Below are positions 1 through 11,425 of a stretch of DNA of 64,000 nucleotides, piece after piece. The position numbers were made by a program, and so were the translations under genes. Numbering within the stretch: position 1 is the first letter of the stretch; every line of letters starts with the position of its first letter. Below the pieces are notes generated by a model. The model did no database searches. It saw only the letters and a program-made list of their open reading frames with translations, and had not been told where the DNA came from. Source of the DNA: Sipunculus nudus (Eukaryota > Annelida > Sipuncula > Golfingiida > Sipunculidae); assembly GCA_026874595.1 (NCBI GenBank), contig CM049309.1:6344576-6408575 (forward strand), in the 5' to 3' direction.

Positions 1-945
1 ATGAACAGTAGAAGATAACGGATGTGGTTTCTACTGAGAGGCATATAATCTCAGATAACGGAAGAGAATTAAAATAACAGCAAACTTAATTCAAAAAGCA
101 TTCTTAAAGAAGATACAGCAAGGTTGTAAGAAAATACATCTACAGAATGACAACTTCCGTTGGCTCCAAAATTATTTCAAGCCGTGCATTCATATACATA
201 TATTTTCAAATGCACTACCGATTTCATTTATTCTAACACCTTTTAAACAAATAACTTAAGCAAAATGTGCGCTATTCCGGTTAAGGAGACGGGAACAGGA
301 ACAGATAACTGATGTTCTAATTATAAGTAAGGCAATTTAATTGCATGAGACAATTAAAGTGCATTTTCAGTCAGCTCCATTTGGCGTTATTGGTGAGAGC
401 CCCCGTAGTTATTTCTTAGAAATGACATTATAGTTAATTGTTAATGTGTATTTACGAGCGAAAGTTAATTAGATAATACTCTTGAAATTGAATCCAACTC
501 GCCCCACGTCTTTTAAGGAGGAAAAATTTATGCTTATGGGTATATTTAAAAGAACGCCTAATTAACAAGGCGTGATTTATCCATTAGCACATACCGAAAG
601 GATAACCAGTGGAATTAATTGGCACTAACTCAATTTTATGTTGAAACGTAGTTTAAAATATATAGTATACATATGCCCTTGCCAACTGATAAATTCCTTC
701 TTATAACGGTTTAAACCGTTAATATAAAATAAATTATGGCGAGAAATAAGAAAGACCCCAGTATCTACAACACCTCACATTTTTCTTTAGCTTTTGGGAA
801 GGGGGGGGGGGGGATTATCATACAGAAACAAAACATATTTCATCAGTCAGCTGCCATAAAAGATTTTCATAAATGTTGGTCTATCGTATGTCCTTGATTT
901 TTTCAATCAAACGTGAATTATTAAAAATATAGCAAAAAGAAAATT
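1..945. other. No gene seen; AT-rich non-coding stretch
   Basis: No open frame with coding character and no recognisable RNA gene is visible on either strand. The only structured item is a run of 13 G at 801-813, one of more than ten such runs in the window. Confidence 0.6.
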
Positions 946-1038
946 CATAGATGTACAGTCACTAATGATTGAATGAACCTGTGAATATGGCCCGAATACG
1001 TAATCGGCGGAGGCTTGCATTCGTAAGTATTCAGATTT
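946..1038 (+). repeat. Interspersed repeat family A, partial copy 1
   Basis: This is the 3' half of a repeat seen seven times in the window. Shared words are ATGTACAGTCACT, GAATGAACCTG, GAATATGG and GGCGGAGGCTTGCATTC, ending near TCAGATTT. The same words in the same order occur at 16.3, 20.8 and 53.0 kb, and as reverse complement at 3.7 and 42.2 kb. I cannot assign it to a named class; no terminal inverted repeat or tail is obvious. Confidence 0.75.
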
Positions 1039-1144
1039 AAAGTTAACATATGGATCTGTTCAATAAAAACCAGATTTCAACGTGAAAAAACATTTATTTT
1101 GAACATTTTAACTTCATTTGGCTCTTAAATATTTTTTTTATCCT

Positions 1145-1262
1145 GGTTGACCTGATATTTATTATATTATTTTCAGCAATCACCGGCTCATTTGGCCCTG
1201 GAATAATTTTTCATATTGGCTGACCTTTTGATGTATATTATATTATTTTCAGCAATCACTGT
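1145..1262 (+). repeat. Direct duplication of about 45 bp
   Basis: Two copies about 76 bp apart share the pattern GG(T/C)TGACC followed by ATTATATTATTTTCAG and CAATCAC. The TATTATTTTCAG core resembles a 3' splice acceptor (pyrimidine-rich tract ending in CAG), but no open exon follows either copy. Confidence 0.7.
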
Positions 1263-1412
1263 TCCATTTGTAATTAAAAGTTGTGGTTTTAATTCAAACT
1301 TTAGAATTATAGAAATAGCTTTAGAAATAATTTTTTAATAATCAATGATGGAATGTTTAGTTACTTTGGTGAATAGTGAAATTCTGTCAGATATAGAAAA
1401 ATTATATTTCAT

Positions 1413-1590
1413 ACCATGGTTTTGGGTTATTTATGGTAATCTTTATGTCATTGCACTGTTTTGGTCATAACTTATGGTAATCTATATTACATTCCATGGT
1501 TTTGGGTTATTTATGGTAAACCTATGTCAAACTTTGGATCTGGGTTATTTATGGTAATCTATATTTCCCGTCATGGCTTTGAGATATTTT
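1413..1590 (+). repeat. Degenerate tandem repeat, about 39-bp unit, 4 copies
   Basis: The word TTATGGTAA recurs with the octamer ATGGTAA(T/A) at 1433, 1474, 1513 and 1551, giving a period of 38-41 bp. Units also share GGTTTTGGGTTATT. Copies have diverged, so this is an older array than the 44-bp array at 6 kb. Confidence 0.75.
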
Positions 1591-1599
1591 TGGTTTTTG

Positions 1600-3665
1600 A
1601 GAAAACCGTAGTGAAAAAAATGACTGTCTGTATTGTTTAAAGAGCTTTGGCGCCATTTGCATGCAAAATTTACACCAGGAAAACAGCCTGTTGCCGGGAA
1701 ATTTAAGGGTTAGTGCATTTCCAGGTGTTCTTTTATAGACAATGATCCTTGATTCCTGGGGTTAATACAATCGCGGGCCTCCTTAAGTGATGCCAGCAAC
1801 CAAGAGCATCCTTCTTTTTCCCGTTAATAGAATCAAAGCACAGCTTTTTTTCTCACTCTCTCTCTCTCTCTTTCAAGTTTGTAGCCATTTATCTCGGCTT
1901 CCCATTCTTTTCAAATGTCAACTGAAATGACATCGGCTCGAAGCCTATAAAATATTGCTATGGTAACGTTAAAACCTTTATGTAGGAACCAGCTGTACTG
2001 CCTGCTGACAGCGCCGGCTGAACAAAACCTGTAAATCAGCTGTCGTGTATAAATACTGGTGATCATAGCTGTTTTAAGGGATACCCCAACGGCTAGATAC
2101 ATAGGCATGTACCGCTTTAGAAACGTATAGAGTTTCCCTGACAGTTTTAAACGGGCCTTGTCAAGTCTTTTGACATTAATATTGTTCTGCAGTGCAAACG
2201 CACTGATATATATTCTTAACAATTGGATATTGTTAAAATTTCTCCTGTTCAAATGTTCGCCTTAACGTTAAAACGACATTCAATTCTGAAAGGTGTAAGG
2301 TAATATTTTTTTCACAGATTTAGTTAAAGCCCTGAAGAAAGGCCTGCGCCGCGGGTGCTTAATTAGCTACTCTGGCAGACATGTTCCTAATGAACAATTA
2401 AGGCAGTGGTGCAGCTTACTGAGAAGGATGGGCCATGTTTTCTGATAAAATCTGCAAAAAACTAAAATCCCACCCTCATACGCCAAAAGGCGGAGCTTTT
2501 TAGGGTTTCCTCGTTAGTCTGCCTGGGACTGAACCCTTCCCCCCCCCTCCCACTTTCCAAACTTTTGGATCCGCCCAGGCGAGAGTAACACGTTTCCAAA
2601 CTTGTCAGTTGATTAATCAAACAGACAAAAGAAAGAAAATCAATTCTAATTTTCTTACACTCTTTCAATATCCTTAAAGTGAAGTACTTTTTGAAGCCCC
2701 TCCAGATAATGTTTAATGCCCTCAGGTCATTTTGAATAATTCATAACAGAAAACAAACACTTTGGAGAGCGCAGAATTAACAATATGCAATACCCAAAGT
2801 AGAAACAAATTAGAAAAACGCGGAGGTGTTGATGAGGTGTTTAGGCGAACAGCGCTGTCGTATGTATCATTCCGCCTGCTGTCACGTGACACAATGATCA
2901 ATAGTTGGTTTCCTCACACAGAGCTATATTGTGGATGATTAATTTTGACTTCATAACTCGGTTTTCTCTGTGTTTCTCTGGTTGAACCGAGGAAAATGTT
3001 TAAGGTATAACTTGATTTGTTAATATGGCCGCTACCATAAAGCCTGATAACTTTCTTACTATGGTAAAAAAAGCTCATTAATAAATCAACCAAATTGTCA
3101 TTTACAATTATTATTTGACCCTTAAAGTTATATTATTTGAGCTTAGTTCAGTGTTAGTGCTATTAACTTTTCATTCTTTTTTTATAAGATATTTTAATTT
3201 AATTATTTTTATTTTTTAAATACTCGCTATTTTAAGCACCCAGTAACAGAAAGCCACATTTTAGTGGGCTAAAATAAAACTAAATGATTATATCGCAAAC
3301 GTATTTTTTGCCCCATCGTGTTTCTTTCTTGATTAAAAATCAAATTTATATTTTTTATTGGATCAAAATTTAAAATGGCAGTTTTAAGGTAGATAGAGAC
3401 ATGATAGAGGAAAAACAGAAAACAAAACTTTTAAGTTATTGTCACGAATTTTTTTTTAATTGTGTATAATAACAATCCCGCAGTTTTAAGAATTTTAAGA
3501 AATGCCCTTTAGAAAAATAAAATGTTTATTACTACGCCTCTTTATACGAACGCAGATGCAAGCGGCTAGGGAGTTGTTATATCTCCTCCTTCATTCATAA
3601 GTAAAAACCGCTTGTGTTTTGCCGTTTTCGTCCAGAATTGAGAATAATTCGCAATCCTCTTTGAA
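1600..3665. other. No gene seen; CT microsatellite and pyrimidine tract
   Basis: A (CT)n microsatellite lies at about 1853-1873. A minus-strand open frame of 113 codons (1911-2252) has no recognisable motif and overlaps nothing else; I regard it as chance. A poly-C tract lies near 2539-2547. No RNA gene or exon with good splice signals was found. Confidence 0.5.
2881..2890. promoter_or_regulatory. CACGTG palindrome (E-box-like)
   Basis: The 10-bp palindrome GTCACGTGAC is a good match for the extended E-box bound by USF/MiT-type bHLH-zip factors in animals. No promoter or exon is seen next to it, so function is unproven. Confidence 0.25.
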
Positions 3666-3669
3666 ACTA

Positions 3670-3935
3670 GAAATCTGCATTTTAGGAATGCAAGCCTCCG
3701 CCATGTGTTTGCTATCACTTATTCGGCCCATATTCCCAGGTTCATTCGTGCATCAGAAATTGTATATTTTTTAATATTCTTTGACCACGTTCCTGAGTTA
3801 TATGTGATTATATATCAGATCCACAACAATGTCTAATCGATTCTTGTTGGCCGATTCCTGAAAATTTCATGAGATTCTTTTATGAGCGCGTAAGGTAAGA
3901 TGTGAACAAACCTACACACAAACACACACAGGACC
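3670..3935 (-). repeat. Interspersed repeat family A, copy 2 (reverse)
   Basis: In reverse orientation this copy carries AATCTGCATT, GAATGCAAGCCTCCGCC, CCCATATTCCCAGGTTCATT and the distal part with AATCGATT, ending in a CA-rich stretch that matches the TGTTTGTTCACAACAC start of the copies at 16.3 and 53.0 kb. It is one of the longer copies. Confidence 0.8.
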
Positions 3936-4037
3936 GTATTCCCTCCTGACGGGGCAATTACTTACGGAGTTTGAGTAAACGAGTCTACCAGTATGTAAAA
4001 AAAAAGCACTTGGCAGGGGCAAAGAAGTAAAATATAC

Positions 4038-4131
4038 CTGGCAGCAGCTGTAGTCAGCCTCGAACTGAGCAATGGTGCGGTGCATTGTGGGAGACATATG
4101 TCCACCAGGATTATCTGAGTTATTGACATAG
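4038..4131 (-). CDS. Candidate internal host exon, unknown product
   Basis: On the minus strand a pyrimidine-rich acceptor (TTTTTTATCAG) precedes 94 bases that stay open in one frame and end in CCAG followed by GTATAT. The peptide starts YVNNSDNPGGHMSPTMHR and continues for 13 more residues to a Cys-Cys-Gln end. The segment has more balanced base composition than its surroundings and varied codons. A stronger donor, GTAAGT, lies further on with its exon edge at about 3965, and the frame stays open to it, so the exon could instead be 3965-4131. I do not recognise the peptide. Chance cannot be excluded. Confidence 0.35.
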
Positions 4132-4159
4132 CTGATAAAAAATACTGCTATTGACAAAA

Positions 4160-6040
4160 ATGTCTCATTCTATGCACTCAAAAATAATTACTTTTTGTCT
4201 GATAAATCCCAGTGAACGCCAAAAAGTTAATTAGCTAGGCAAAAGTTGAAAGTCCCAGGGGATCACGTTTTATATGGCTGAGTTAACTATATATATTTTC
4301 CATTACAGTCTACCTATTATATGTCTGGGGAGTCAGCCGTGCGTAACAATGGGCACTTACCGCAGGCATTAACTTAATTGGCAAGCTTTATTAATTCTCC
4401 TTTGGGTTTTCTCTTTTAAAGTTACTTTCCCTTATCAGGCTAGGTTGTTCAGAAAGTAAGGACTCAATTAACTGTTCAAAGCTTTTCTGTTCATTAAATG
4501 TTTCCACCATACGTCCACGTACTGCATGAGCGGACACACGGACGAACATTAATCACATGGACAGTAACTGCCGCGTAAGTTCACGCCCCCTGCTTAAAAT
4601 TCTGATTTCTGGTCTGAAATGAAAAATAAATTAATCGTTAGAGAGAGAATCGAAAGTTCCTCAACAAAAGAAGCTCTCGCTTCTTATCGTGTTTCAGCAA
4701 GACCAGGATTTTTAGCTATGTTTTATTTAACGGAGATAAAAAAAGACTCTGTATACAGCGACTAACTTCGAAGAGTTGTTCTTTGAGTTGAAAAGACTCT
4801 GGCTTGCTTAGCTTTTATGCCGATTTTGGGAAATATAATCTTCCTTTACTTATTTTTCATAAAACATATTGTCGATTTTACAAGAACTCGTGCAAAGAAG
4901 AGTTTCATATTGATGTTTCGGTTAAAACAGAGCTTATCAAAATGAAGTCAAATGTGAAATATTTCATGGGACAGATATTTTCCCTTTTATAGTGTAACTG
5001 TTATCTGTGCACTTCTATCTAACCATTAAAACGTTTAGTTGCCTGATAAGGCTAAACACTTGAAGAATCAAACCATATATTTTGTGCTCAAACTGGCTGA
5101 AATATATAAGTAATTGCCAATAGAATTGAATATGAAAACAATGCAATAATGGAAGGAAAGAATAATTTAATATTGATACTGACCTATGAAATCGAAATTA
5201 ATTTTCTGTAAAACTTAATATCGTGACGTTTATGAACTACAGCTTATTTGGCCAGATTTAAAAAAGGTCCTTGATATCTGTCATGTTCATTGTTTCTGCA
5301 CTTCTGTCAAATTCGTTTTATTGCAAATGAGTTATCACAAAACAACATGGGAGAAAAGCCATAGAGTAAACAAATGAAATAACTGGAAAAGCCAAGTATC
5401 TAAAATTTCATGAAATAAAACGCAGTATTTCTGTCAAGCCGTGTTGTGATGTGACAGGCTCATGGCAACTTCCACAAGAGGCATTACTTCTGCCGTAATA
5501 GGCGTCATGCTATGTGTTTTATAGGCGACCACATTTCGCGAGAAACGATCTGGAACCATGGATGCTGGATAAAAGACTTCTTGATTATCGTCCTCTTCTT
5601 TAATTAGACCCATTAAGGGCGGTAATTAAATTTGTTACTGACAGGTGACGATAGATCAAAGCTATTAACGAGTCTGTACCGATTATAGCCGAGTCAGAGG
5701 GGTTAGTTCTGTCTGTGTCTCTAGTTCCAATTTCTTTCTTTGGTACTTATTCGAACTTAAAACGGTTAATTGCCAAAAAGAAATATATTCTTTAAATACA
5801 CTAATGTAAAACAATGTTTTACTTTTTTACTATTCTGGACTAAGGTAATACCATGTTTTGTATGCCAAATCATTTATTAGAAAAAGAGACTAATAATAAA
5901 TAAGTTAGTCTATCTCAAAGGCATCACTCTTCCTCTTTACCTACACTACAACTACAGGCTATTCAATTAAATAATATTTAATAATACATCCATTAATACT
6001 CTTGAAAGAAGTCTATTGTCATTTGAAATTCGCAATGTCA
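4160..6040. other. No gene seen
   Basis: Only short scattered open frames. No repeat array, RNA gene or inverted-repeat element was recognised. A consensus-like minus-strand donor (GTAAGT, near 4355) is preceded only by frames with stops. Confidence 0.5.
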
Positions 6041-6045
6041 ATAAG

Positions 6046-6353
6046 GAACCAATATAGGATAGTCTTATTTGTGGTACCGTATCTATAACGAACCAATATA
6101 GGATAGTCTTATTTGTGGTACCGTATCCTTAACGAACTAATATAGGATAGTCTTATTTGTGGTACCGTATCTATAACGAACCAATATAGGATAGTCTTAT
6201 TTGTGGTACCGTATCCTTAACGAACTAATATAGGATAGTCTTATTTGTGGTACCGTATATATAACGAACCAATATCGGATAGTCAGGGAAGCGATACCAT
6301 ATCTATGACGAACCAATATGGGGTAGTCCGAGAAGTGGTACCGTAGTACCAGG
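6046..6353 (+). repeat. 44-bp tandem array, 7 copies, with 88-bp higher-order pattern
   Basis: Units start at 6046, 6090, 6134, 6178, 6222, 6266 and 6310, all exactly 44 bp apart. Each begins GAAC(C/T)AATAT and contains GTGGTACCGTA. Copies 1-5 are almost identical, but two junction variants (ATCTATAAC and ATCCTTAAC) alternate, so copies 2+3 match copies 4+5 as an 88-bp dimer. Copies 6 and 7 are clearly diverged, so the first five come from recent amplification at one edge of an older array. Confidence 0.95.
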
Positions 6354-6359
6354 ACATTT

Positions 6360-8748
6360 CTTTGGCTCTGTATTCAAACATAAATCTAGACAATATGGTT
6401 TTTATTAAGGTGATGTAGATGCGGTTAAGGACTAGGTTGATTTAAAAAGAATCAGAGAGCCTGATTCGGAATTCCGAAAATATGGATTACCAATTGCGGT
6501 TAAGAGTGTTAATATATTGACTTTTGAATTTATAACAGGCCTAAGAAACTGTTCTTAAACAATAATTCTTGCGGACTTTTTACCAGTATAGCAATTTGTA
6601 TTTATTTCCAAGCAAATTAAACCATATAAGATGACCCAACACACCATGGCATGTTTAAAAGGATTCATCAAGGCTGTGTTCTTATTCTAATGACTACATC
6701 TATCTATCCTCCGCTGTCCATTATTTAAGTCCTCCATTGGAATTCAGTCTCATGTGTGGACAAAATAATACATGCAGGACTGATACAGTACGCTGTGCTA
6801 TTCAAACCTATCTGCTGGGTGGTCGTTTCGATAAGTCGGTTGCCAAAGGCAAATATTTAATGACCGGGAGGTTGTGTCTTGTGTATCAGCAATTGGTTTG
6901 CCATCGATCAGAGAGGAACAAATAAACATGGCGGCGGGACGGGACAGATGGAGTACGATCTTCTGGCCTTGACAGAGTTGCCCTGACAAAGTTGTCCGGA
7001 ATACGTTTCAGTATACTAAAGGTTAAATTTTCTCAATAGTCTTAACACTTTTACGTTACAAAATGAGGCTAAGATTGTATAAATATAGACATTTATGTCT
7101 CCCCAGTTGTCAATTTTTACTGATGAGAGTTAAAAAGGAAAAAGTTAATGATGATATATATATAGTCCAGGGATCGTAATACTTTAAAATGTTCACCTTT
7201 CCAACGGAAAGGTAATTATACAGGTTTGCCATTCCGCAGAAAAATTTGTCTTTCTGCTGAAGATGCATCTTACCATCATATCAAACATATCACAGTCACA
7301 CTCTAAAACTGGCCACAGTAATAGCCCTGGGTCACAGAGTTGCACCAGCTATTTAAGTTTTACCTTGAAATTATTTCCAAAGTCGTACACTCCATAGAGC
7401 ATCTCCATTAACGCTCAGCTGCGGGCCTAAGGAAGGAGGCCCCCAGCTACTTCTTACTTTAGAGACAAGTAACATTTTTTAAGAAACTTTCATTTTGACG
7501 TACAAATGCCGATATTTTTTTTTCGAAAACTGACCTCAAGAAGTTTGCTTGATGGAATGGCAATTTTACGAATCTTCGCTACTTAAATATGAACAAAACA
7601 ACACTTTCTCAATGAGGTGTATTAAAAAATACCTAAGTTTAAACAAATCCTTGATAAATGGGATAATTAAATATTCTTACTGGAATTTACATTGTCAAGT
7701 CAATTCTTAACAGAATGGCGTCCTTGAAAGCCGCTTTATTTATCCGAGTGTCACATTAGTTAACATGATTAACTATGTTTGCGCTACCTGTATATTGTAT
7801 AAAGTAAGCGTTACTGCATAGCAAACGCGCAACCAAAGATCAGTATAACAATCGGGCTTATATTATTAAGCTTTCTAGTGATTGATATTGCAATATAAGA
7901 GACTGAGAAATTACAATAACTACTAAACAGTCATATTAATAGTCCTTTAACAGCCACTTAAAGGTCGGAATTATTGAACATTATCTAAATGAATATCGTG
8001 GGCACTAATGTTCCCTCCATTGCGTGCCAACTGTTTTTTTTTAGGTATTATTCTTTCATGTGTCTTGTTCAAACAAATATTTGATATTAAAACGCCCGTA
8101 TAATAGTCCTTAGGGAGGAATGCACGGTGAATAATTTAATGATTATTATAAAATATACCTGGTTGATCAGTTGGAAGCATCTCACATAATAGATGATCAG
8201 TCTTGAAAAATTCTTTATTATCAATTTTGCGCTTTAAGAATACAAACGTAATCAATGATAAATCAGCAATGAGTTATAATATTATTTGGTTTATTTTCTC
8301 CCATTTACTCCTCAATTTAGTTGATTTTATTAGGTACAATATTTCATCTTAATATTATACCATTTTGACATAAATTAAGAATGGGATCCTTTAGATTATC
8401 TTCTTCATTATTTACGGTAGTACCGTATTTGCTAAACAGCGCAACCTGGGAAAAAAAGAACCGATGATCATGTGTGTTCTCTGACTAAAGAAAAATATTT
8501 GTTCTTTTATTAAAATATGCTTGATATTTATATGTTACACTACACTGGACATAAATATGATTTAAATTTGTAATCTAGTCACAAAAATTCAAAGTTACCT
8601 AAATCTTATTTAAGGTTTTCGAACTAAACTAAAAAACACTTTTCTGGAACTCCTCACTACTATTCGCGCTTCTTCTTCTGCTTGTTTCTCTTCTGATCTG
8701 ACACGCCTTGGGTTATAATGTATCGGTCCTAATTTCCAATATCCATAG
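6360..8748. other. No gene seen
   Basis: No convincing gene. AACATGGCGGCGGG near 6927 resembles a YY1-type core-promoter motif with a start codon, but the frame stops after 14 codons. A 15-bp perfect palindrome, TACGGTA-G-TACCGTA, lies at 8413-8427. The last part (about 8600-8748) may be worn 5' sequence of the retrotransposon that follows, but I cannot read RT homology in it. Confidence 0.5.
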
Positions 8749-10068
8749 TTTATACCCATATCAATAATACCTCACGTTGCGAAACTATTTGAAAAAGCTG
8801 TACAAAGGCAACTAATCAGGTTTATCATAAATAGCAATAATATTTCAGAAAGTCAGCACGCATATCTGCCTGGAAAATCTACTGTAACGGCTCTTAGTAA
8901 ATTTTCAAATGACGTATATAAAACTATGGATCAGGGTAAAGTTACTGCTGCTTGTTTTTTCGACCTAACCAAAGGATTTGATACCATAAATCATAAAAGA
9001 TTATTGGAAAAGTTGTTCGTTTTTGGTTTTGATAAGAAAACAGTTGCCTGGTTTCAATCTTACCTCCATGATCGCCTACAGATCGTAAAATACAATAACA
9101 ATTTATCCAATGCTGCTGTTGTTAATGTAGGTGTTCCTCAGGGTATGGTTCTCGGCCCAATTCTATTTTTGATATATATAAATGATCTTCCAAATGTGCT
9201 AAATACTGATGGTATTGTAATGTACGCTGATGATGTCACTGTATATTGCCATGGTAAAAATGTTGTAGAAGCTGAGGTTAAATTACAGCGAGTAGTAAAT
9301 CAAGTGACCACCTGGTACGACGAAAACCTGCTTACTCTGAATTATAATAAATCTAATGTTATGCTACTTGGAAATCTTCATAGAATTGCTGATCACAAAC
9401 TCAAGATATCAATATTAGATACAACATTACTTTGTTCTAATAAGATTAATCTACTTGGCGTTATAATAGATGCTAATTTATCCTGGACACCACATGTTCA
9501 CTCTCTATCCAAAAAACTATCTCAAAAGATAGGAGTTCTTTACCGAATATCAAGCTATCTGTCTATGCAATCTCTTACTAAGGTTTATGCAACTATAATT
9601 CAGCCTCATATTGACTATGCCCTAAGCATTTGGGGTTTTTCATTATTGTCTACCAATGATACGGTACAGAAAATACAAAACAGAGCTGCCCGCATTATAT
9701 CCAAAAACTATGACAGAAACGTTGATTCTATAACCATAGTAAATGAACTGGGTTGGTTGAATATACGTCAACGCTATATGTATTCTGTTGCAGTACTTAT
9801 GTATAAATGTGTTTGTTCAATAGCTCCTGGTTTACAAGAGAATAATTTTCACTTTGTCAATGAAGCTCACAATCATCAAACCCGAGCTGCTGTGAGCAAT
9901 GATTTAGTCGTTCCTAAACCTAGAACAAACTATCTGAAAAAATCCTTACTATATATGGGGCCAAAAATATGGAATAGTTTATCAAATGAATCTAAGTCAG
10001 CCATAACTTGTGCATCTTTTAAGAGACGACTCAAATTGGAAATTTTAGCAACTGTATGTTCTATATGA
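8749..10068 (+). CDS. Non-LTR retrotransposon reverse transcriptase, 5'-truncated
   Basis: RNA-directed DNA polymerase of a LINE-type element (CR1/L2/Jockey-like by motif style; clade not resolved). The frame is open from 8749, just after an in-frame TAG, to the TGA at 10066-10068. The first ATG (8926) lies inside the RT domain, so it is not the natural start. Before it are a finger motif (PISIIPHVAKLFEKAV) and QHAYLPGKST. Numbered from 8926: motif A with catalytic Asp at FFDLTKGFD (13-19), GVPQGMVLGP (69-78), catalytic YADD (100-103), thumb-like NLLGVIIDANLSW (175-187), and a C-terminal block ending PKIWNSLSNES and ASFKRRLK. The family usually has Ser where Met is seen in GVPQG(S)VLGP and Ala in K(A)FD. 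The apurinic endonuclease domain and ORF1 are missing. The RT core is uninterrupted, which suggests a fairly young copy. Confidence 0.93.
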   Translation, partial: FIPISIIPHVAKLFEKAVQRQLIRFIINSNNISESQHAYLPGKSTVTALSKFSNDVYKTMDQGKVTAACFFDLTKGFDTINHKRLLEKLFVFGFDKKTVAWFQSYLHDRLQIVKYNNNLSNAAVVNVGVPQGMVLGPILFLIYINDLPNVLNTDGIVMYADDVTVYCHGKNVVEAEVKLQRVVNQVTTWYDENLLTLNYNKSNVMLLGNLHRIADHKLKISILDTTLLCSNKINLLGVIIDANLSWTPHVHSLSKKLSQKIGVLYRISSYLSMQSLTKVYATIIQPHIDYALSIWGFSLLSTNDTVQKIQNRAARIISKNYDRNVDSITIVNELGWLNIRQRYMYSVAVLMYKCVCSIAPGLQENNFHFVNEAHNHQTRAAVSNDLVVPKPRTNYLKKSLLYMGPKIWNSLSNESKSAITCASFKRRLKLEILATVCSI

Positions 10069-10450
10069 CACATGTTATATTTGCATAAATTTGCGTTTTA
10101 TACATGTAGCACTCATTCTTCTATCATTTCACAGATCATACAATAACTGTAAATTAATTTCATACGTAATTTAACTGAATCTAACAATGATCAGGTCCAT
10201 AAATGCTAGAGATTATTGTAATATTATTGGTTTGTATGCCTCGCATATTTGCATGTATATATATACTGATCTAATGTGATATTTTAGTTTACTCTTTCTG
10301 TCTATAGATGTATATATTGATATACTTTCTTAACTCTCTTAATATTCTTTTATGATTTGAGTCCATATGTTCATGTTTATATTTTTAGTCATGGTATTAT
10401 TGTATGCATTGTATTGATAGTTTAGTCATTGTATCTTTATATGTACTGAT

Positions 10451-10501
10451 ACAGGGCACCAAGTAAGACCAGTTTAATTTAAACTGATTGGTTTTCCCTG
10501 T
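10451..10501 (+). other. Hairpin in the 3' UTR of the non-LTR element
   Basis: ACAGGG (10451-10456) pairs with CCCTGT (10496-10501). Inside, CAGTTT (10470-10475) pairs with AAACTG (10481-10486), and ACC can pair with GGT. The structure sits about 15 bases before the AAATA tail. In several LINE clades the RT recognises a 3' stem-loop to start reverse transcription; that role here is inferred from position. Confidence 0.7.
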
Positions 10502-10559
10502 ATAAACATAATGTAAATAAATAAATAAAATAAATAAAAATATTAGTCTGTGTCATGAA

Positions 10560-11360
10560 CGTTGAACAAAACTACGCTCCCCCCTTAGCATTTGTACACA
10601 GCAGTTGTCCCATATTTCCCTGGTTATAACTGCTGCTTTCTACAGCAAGATACTCAGGGTCAAACCACAAGGGCAAAAAATTGTCATTAGACCAATGAGA
10701 ACGTGGTATCGCATTGTGCATACAGCTCCAAATTTTAAACATGCGGCACCCGCTCGCATTGTTCTGATTGCCCCGGTTCTGGCACAGAGTCAAGAATTAG
10801 ACCAATGAGAGCAGATGTCTCTGTGTTATCAGAACAAAACCTAAAAGTTCTACAACAATTATAAGTTACAGGATGCGTGCTTGAAATTATATACTGGAGG
10901 AAAACGCCGTATACATTGGATAATATTCTTTAGTTTGATCCACGTATACGTAAAATTCCACGTCTTACGGGATATTCTGGTCCCTGGCAAGTTCGTTCTT
11001 GGTTGGTAGGGAAAAATAGAAATCTCAAAGTAAGTTTCTAGTTCTTGTCTGTATGCAGAACTTCGGTTTATCAGCCCGTTTTCGGCGGTGCATTTTTCAA
11101 CTTCATTATGTCTTGTTTGTCGTTGGGTTCTCCAGGGGCAGTCCCCAGTCCCCGTGCTTAGTTAACTTACTTCTCATAACCATAGCAACATGGGAGAGAT
11201 ACCGGATGAAAAAACATCCAATAAAAAATATCCGATTGTGCAGTGTACTGTTATGATATACTAGTGTCGAGTATGAAATGTCTAAATAGGCGGGGTGGTT
11301 TGTGTGTGGGGAGGGGGGTGTGGGTGAACCGTTTTAGGAAATTCTTGCATACGAGCTAGC
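10560..11360. other. No gene seen; duplicated CCAAT-containing motif
   Basis: The words ATTAGACCAATGAGA(A/G) occur twice about 110 bp apart (near 10686 and 10796), in a slightly GC-richer patch. A related GACCAATGAGAAC lies in the fold-back element near 28.0 kb. CCAAT boxes are common promoter elements, but no TATA box, initiator or exon is evident. A GTAAGTTT near 11030 is not preceded by an open exon. Confidence 0.4.
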
Positions 11361-11362
11361 CA

Positions 11363-11425
11363 ATGATATGATACGATATAATATGATACGAGATGATATG
11401 ATACGATATTATATGATACGATATC
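11363..11425 (+). repeat. Short degenerate tandem repeat (ATGATATGATACGATAT)
   Basis: ATATGATACGA recurs four times within about 60 bp with small indels, giving a period near 14-18 bp and a longer period near 32 bp. Confidence 0.75.

Larger units (their letters stand above)
8749..10540 (+). mobile_element. 5'-truncated non-LTR retrotransposon copy
   Basis: The recognisable element runs from the truncated RT frame through a 3' UTR of roughly 470 bp to an A-rich tail made of AAATA/AAAT repeats at about 10514-10540. 5' truncation is the usual outcome of target-primed reverse transcription. The 5' junction is not sharply defined, and I could not identify a target-site duplication. Confidence 0.85.

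Noticed and set aside
1911-2252. 113-codon minus-strand open frame
   Set aside because: No motif, no splice or promoter signals, and several frames of similar length occur across the window by chance.
6925-6975. Start codon in a YY1-like ACATGGCGGCGGG context
   Set aside because: The frame closes after 14 codons and no donor is present before the stop.
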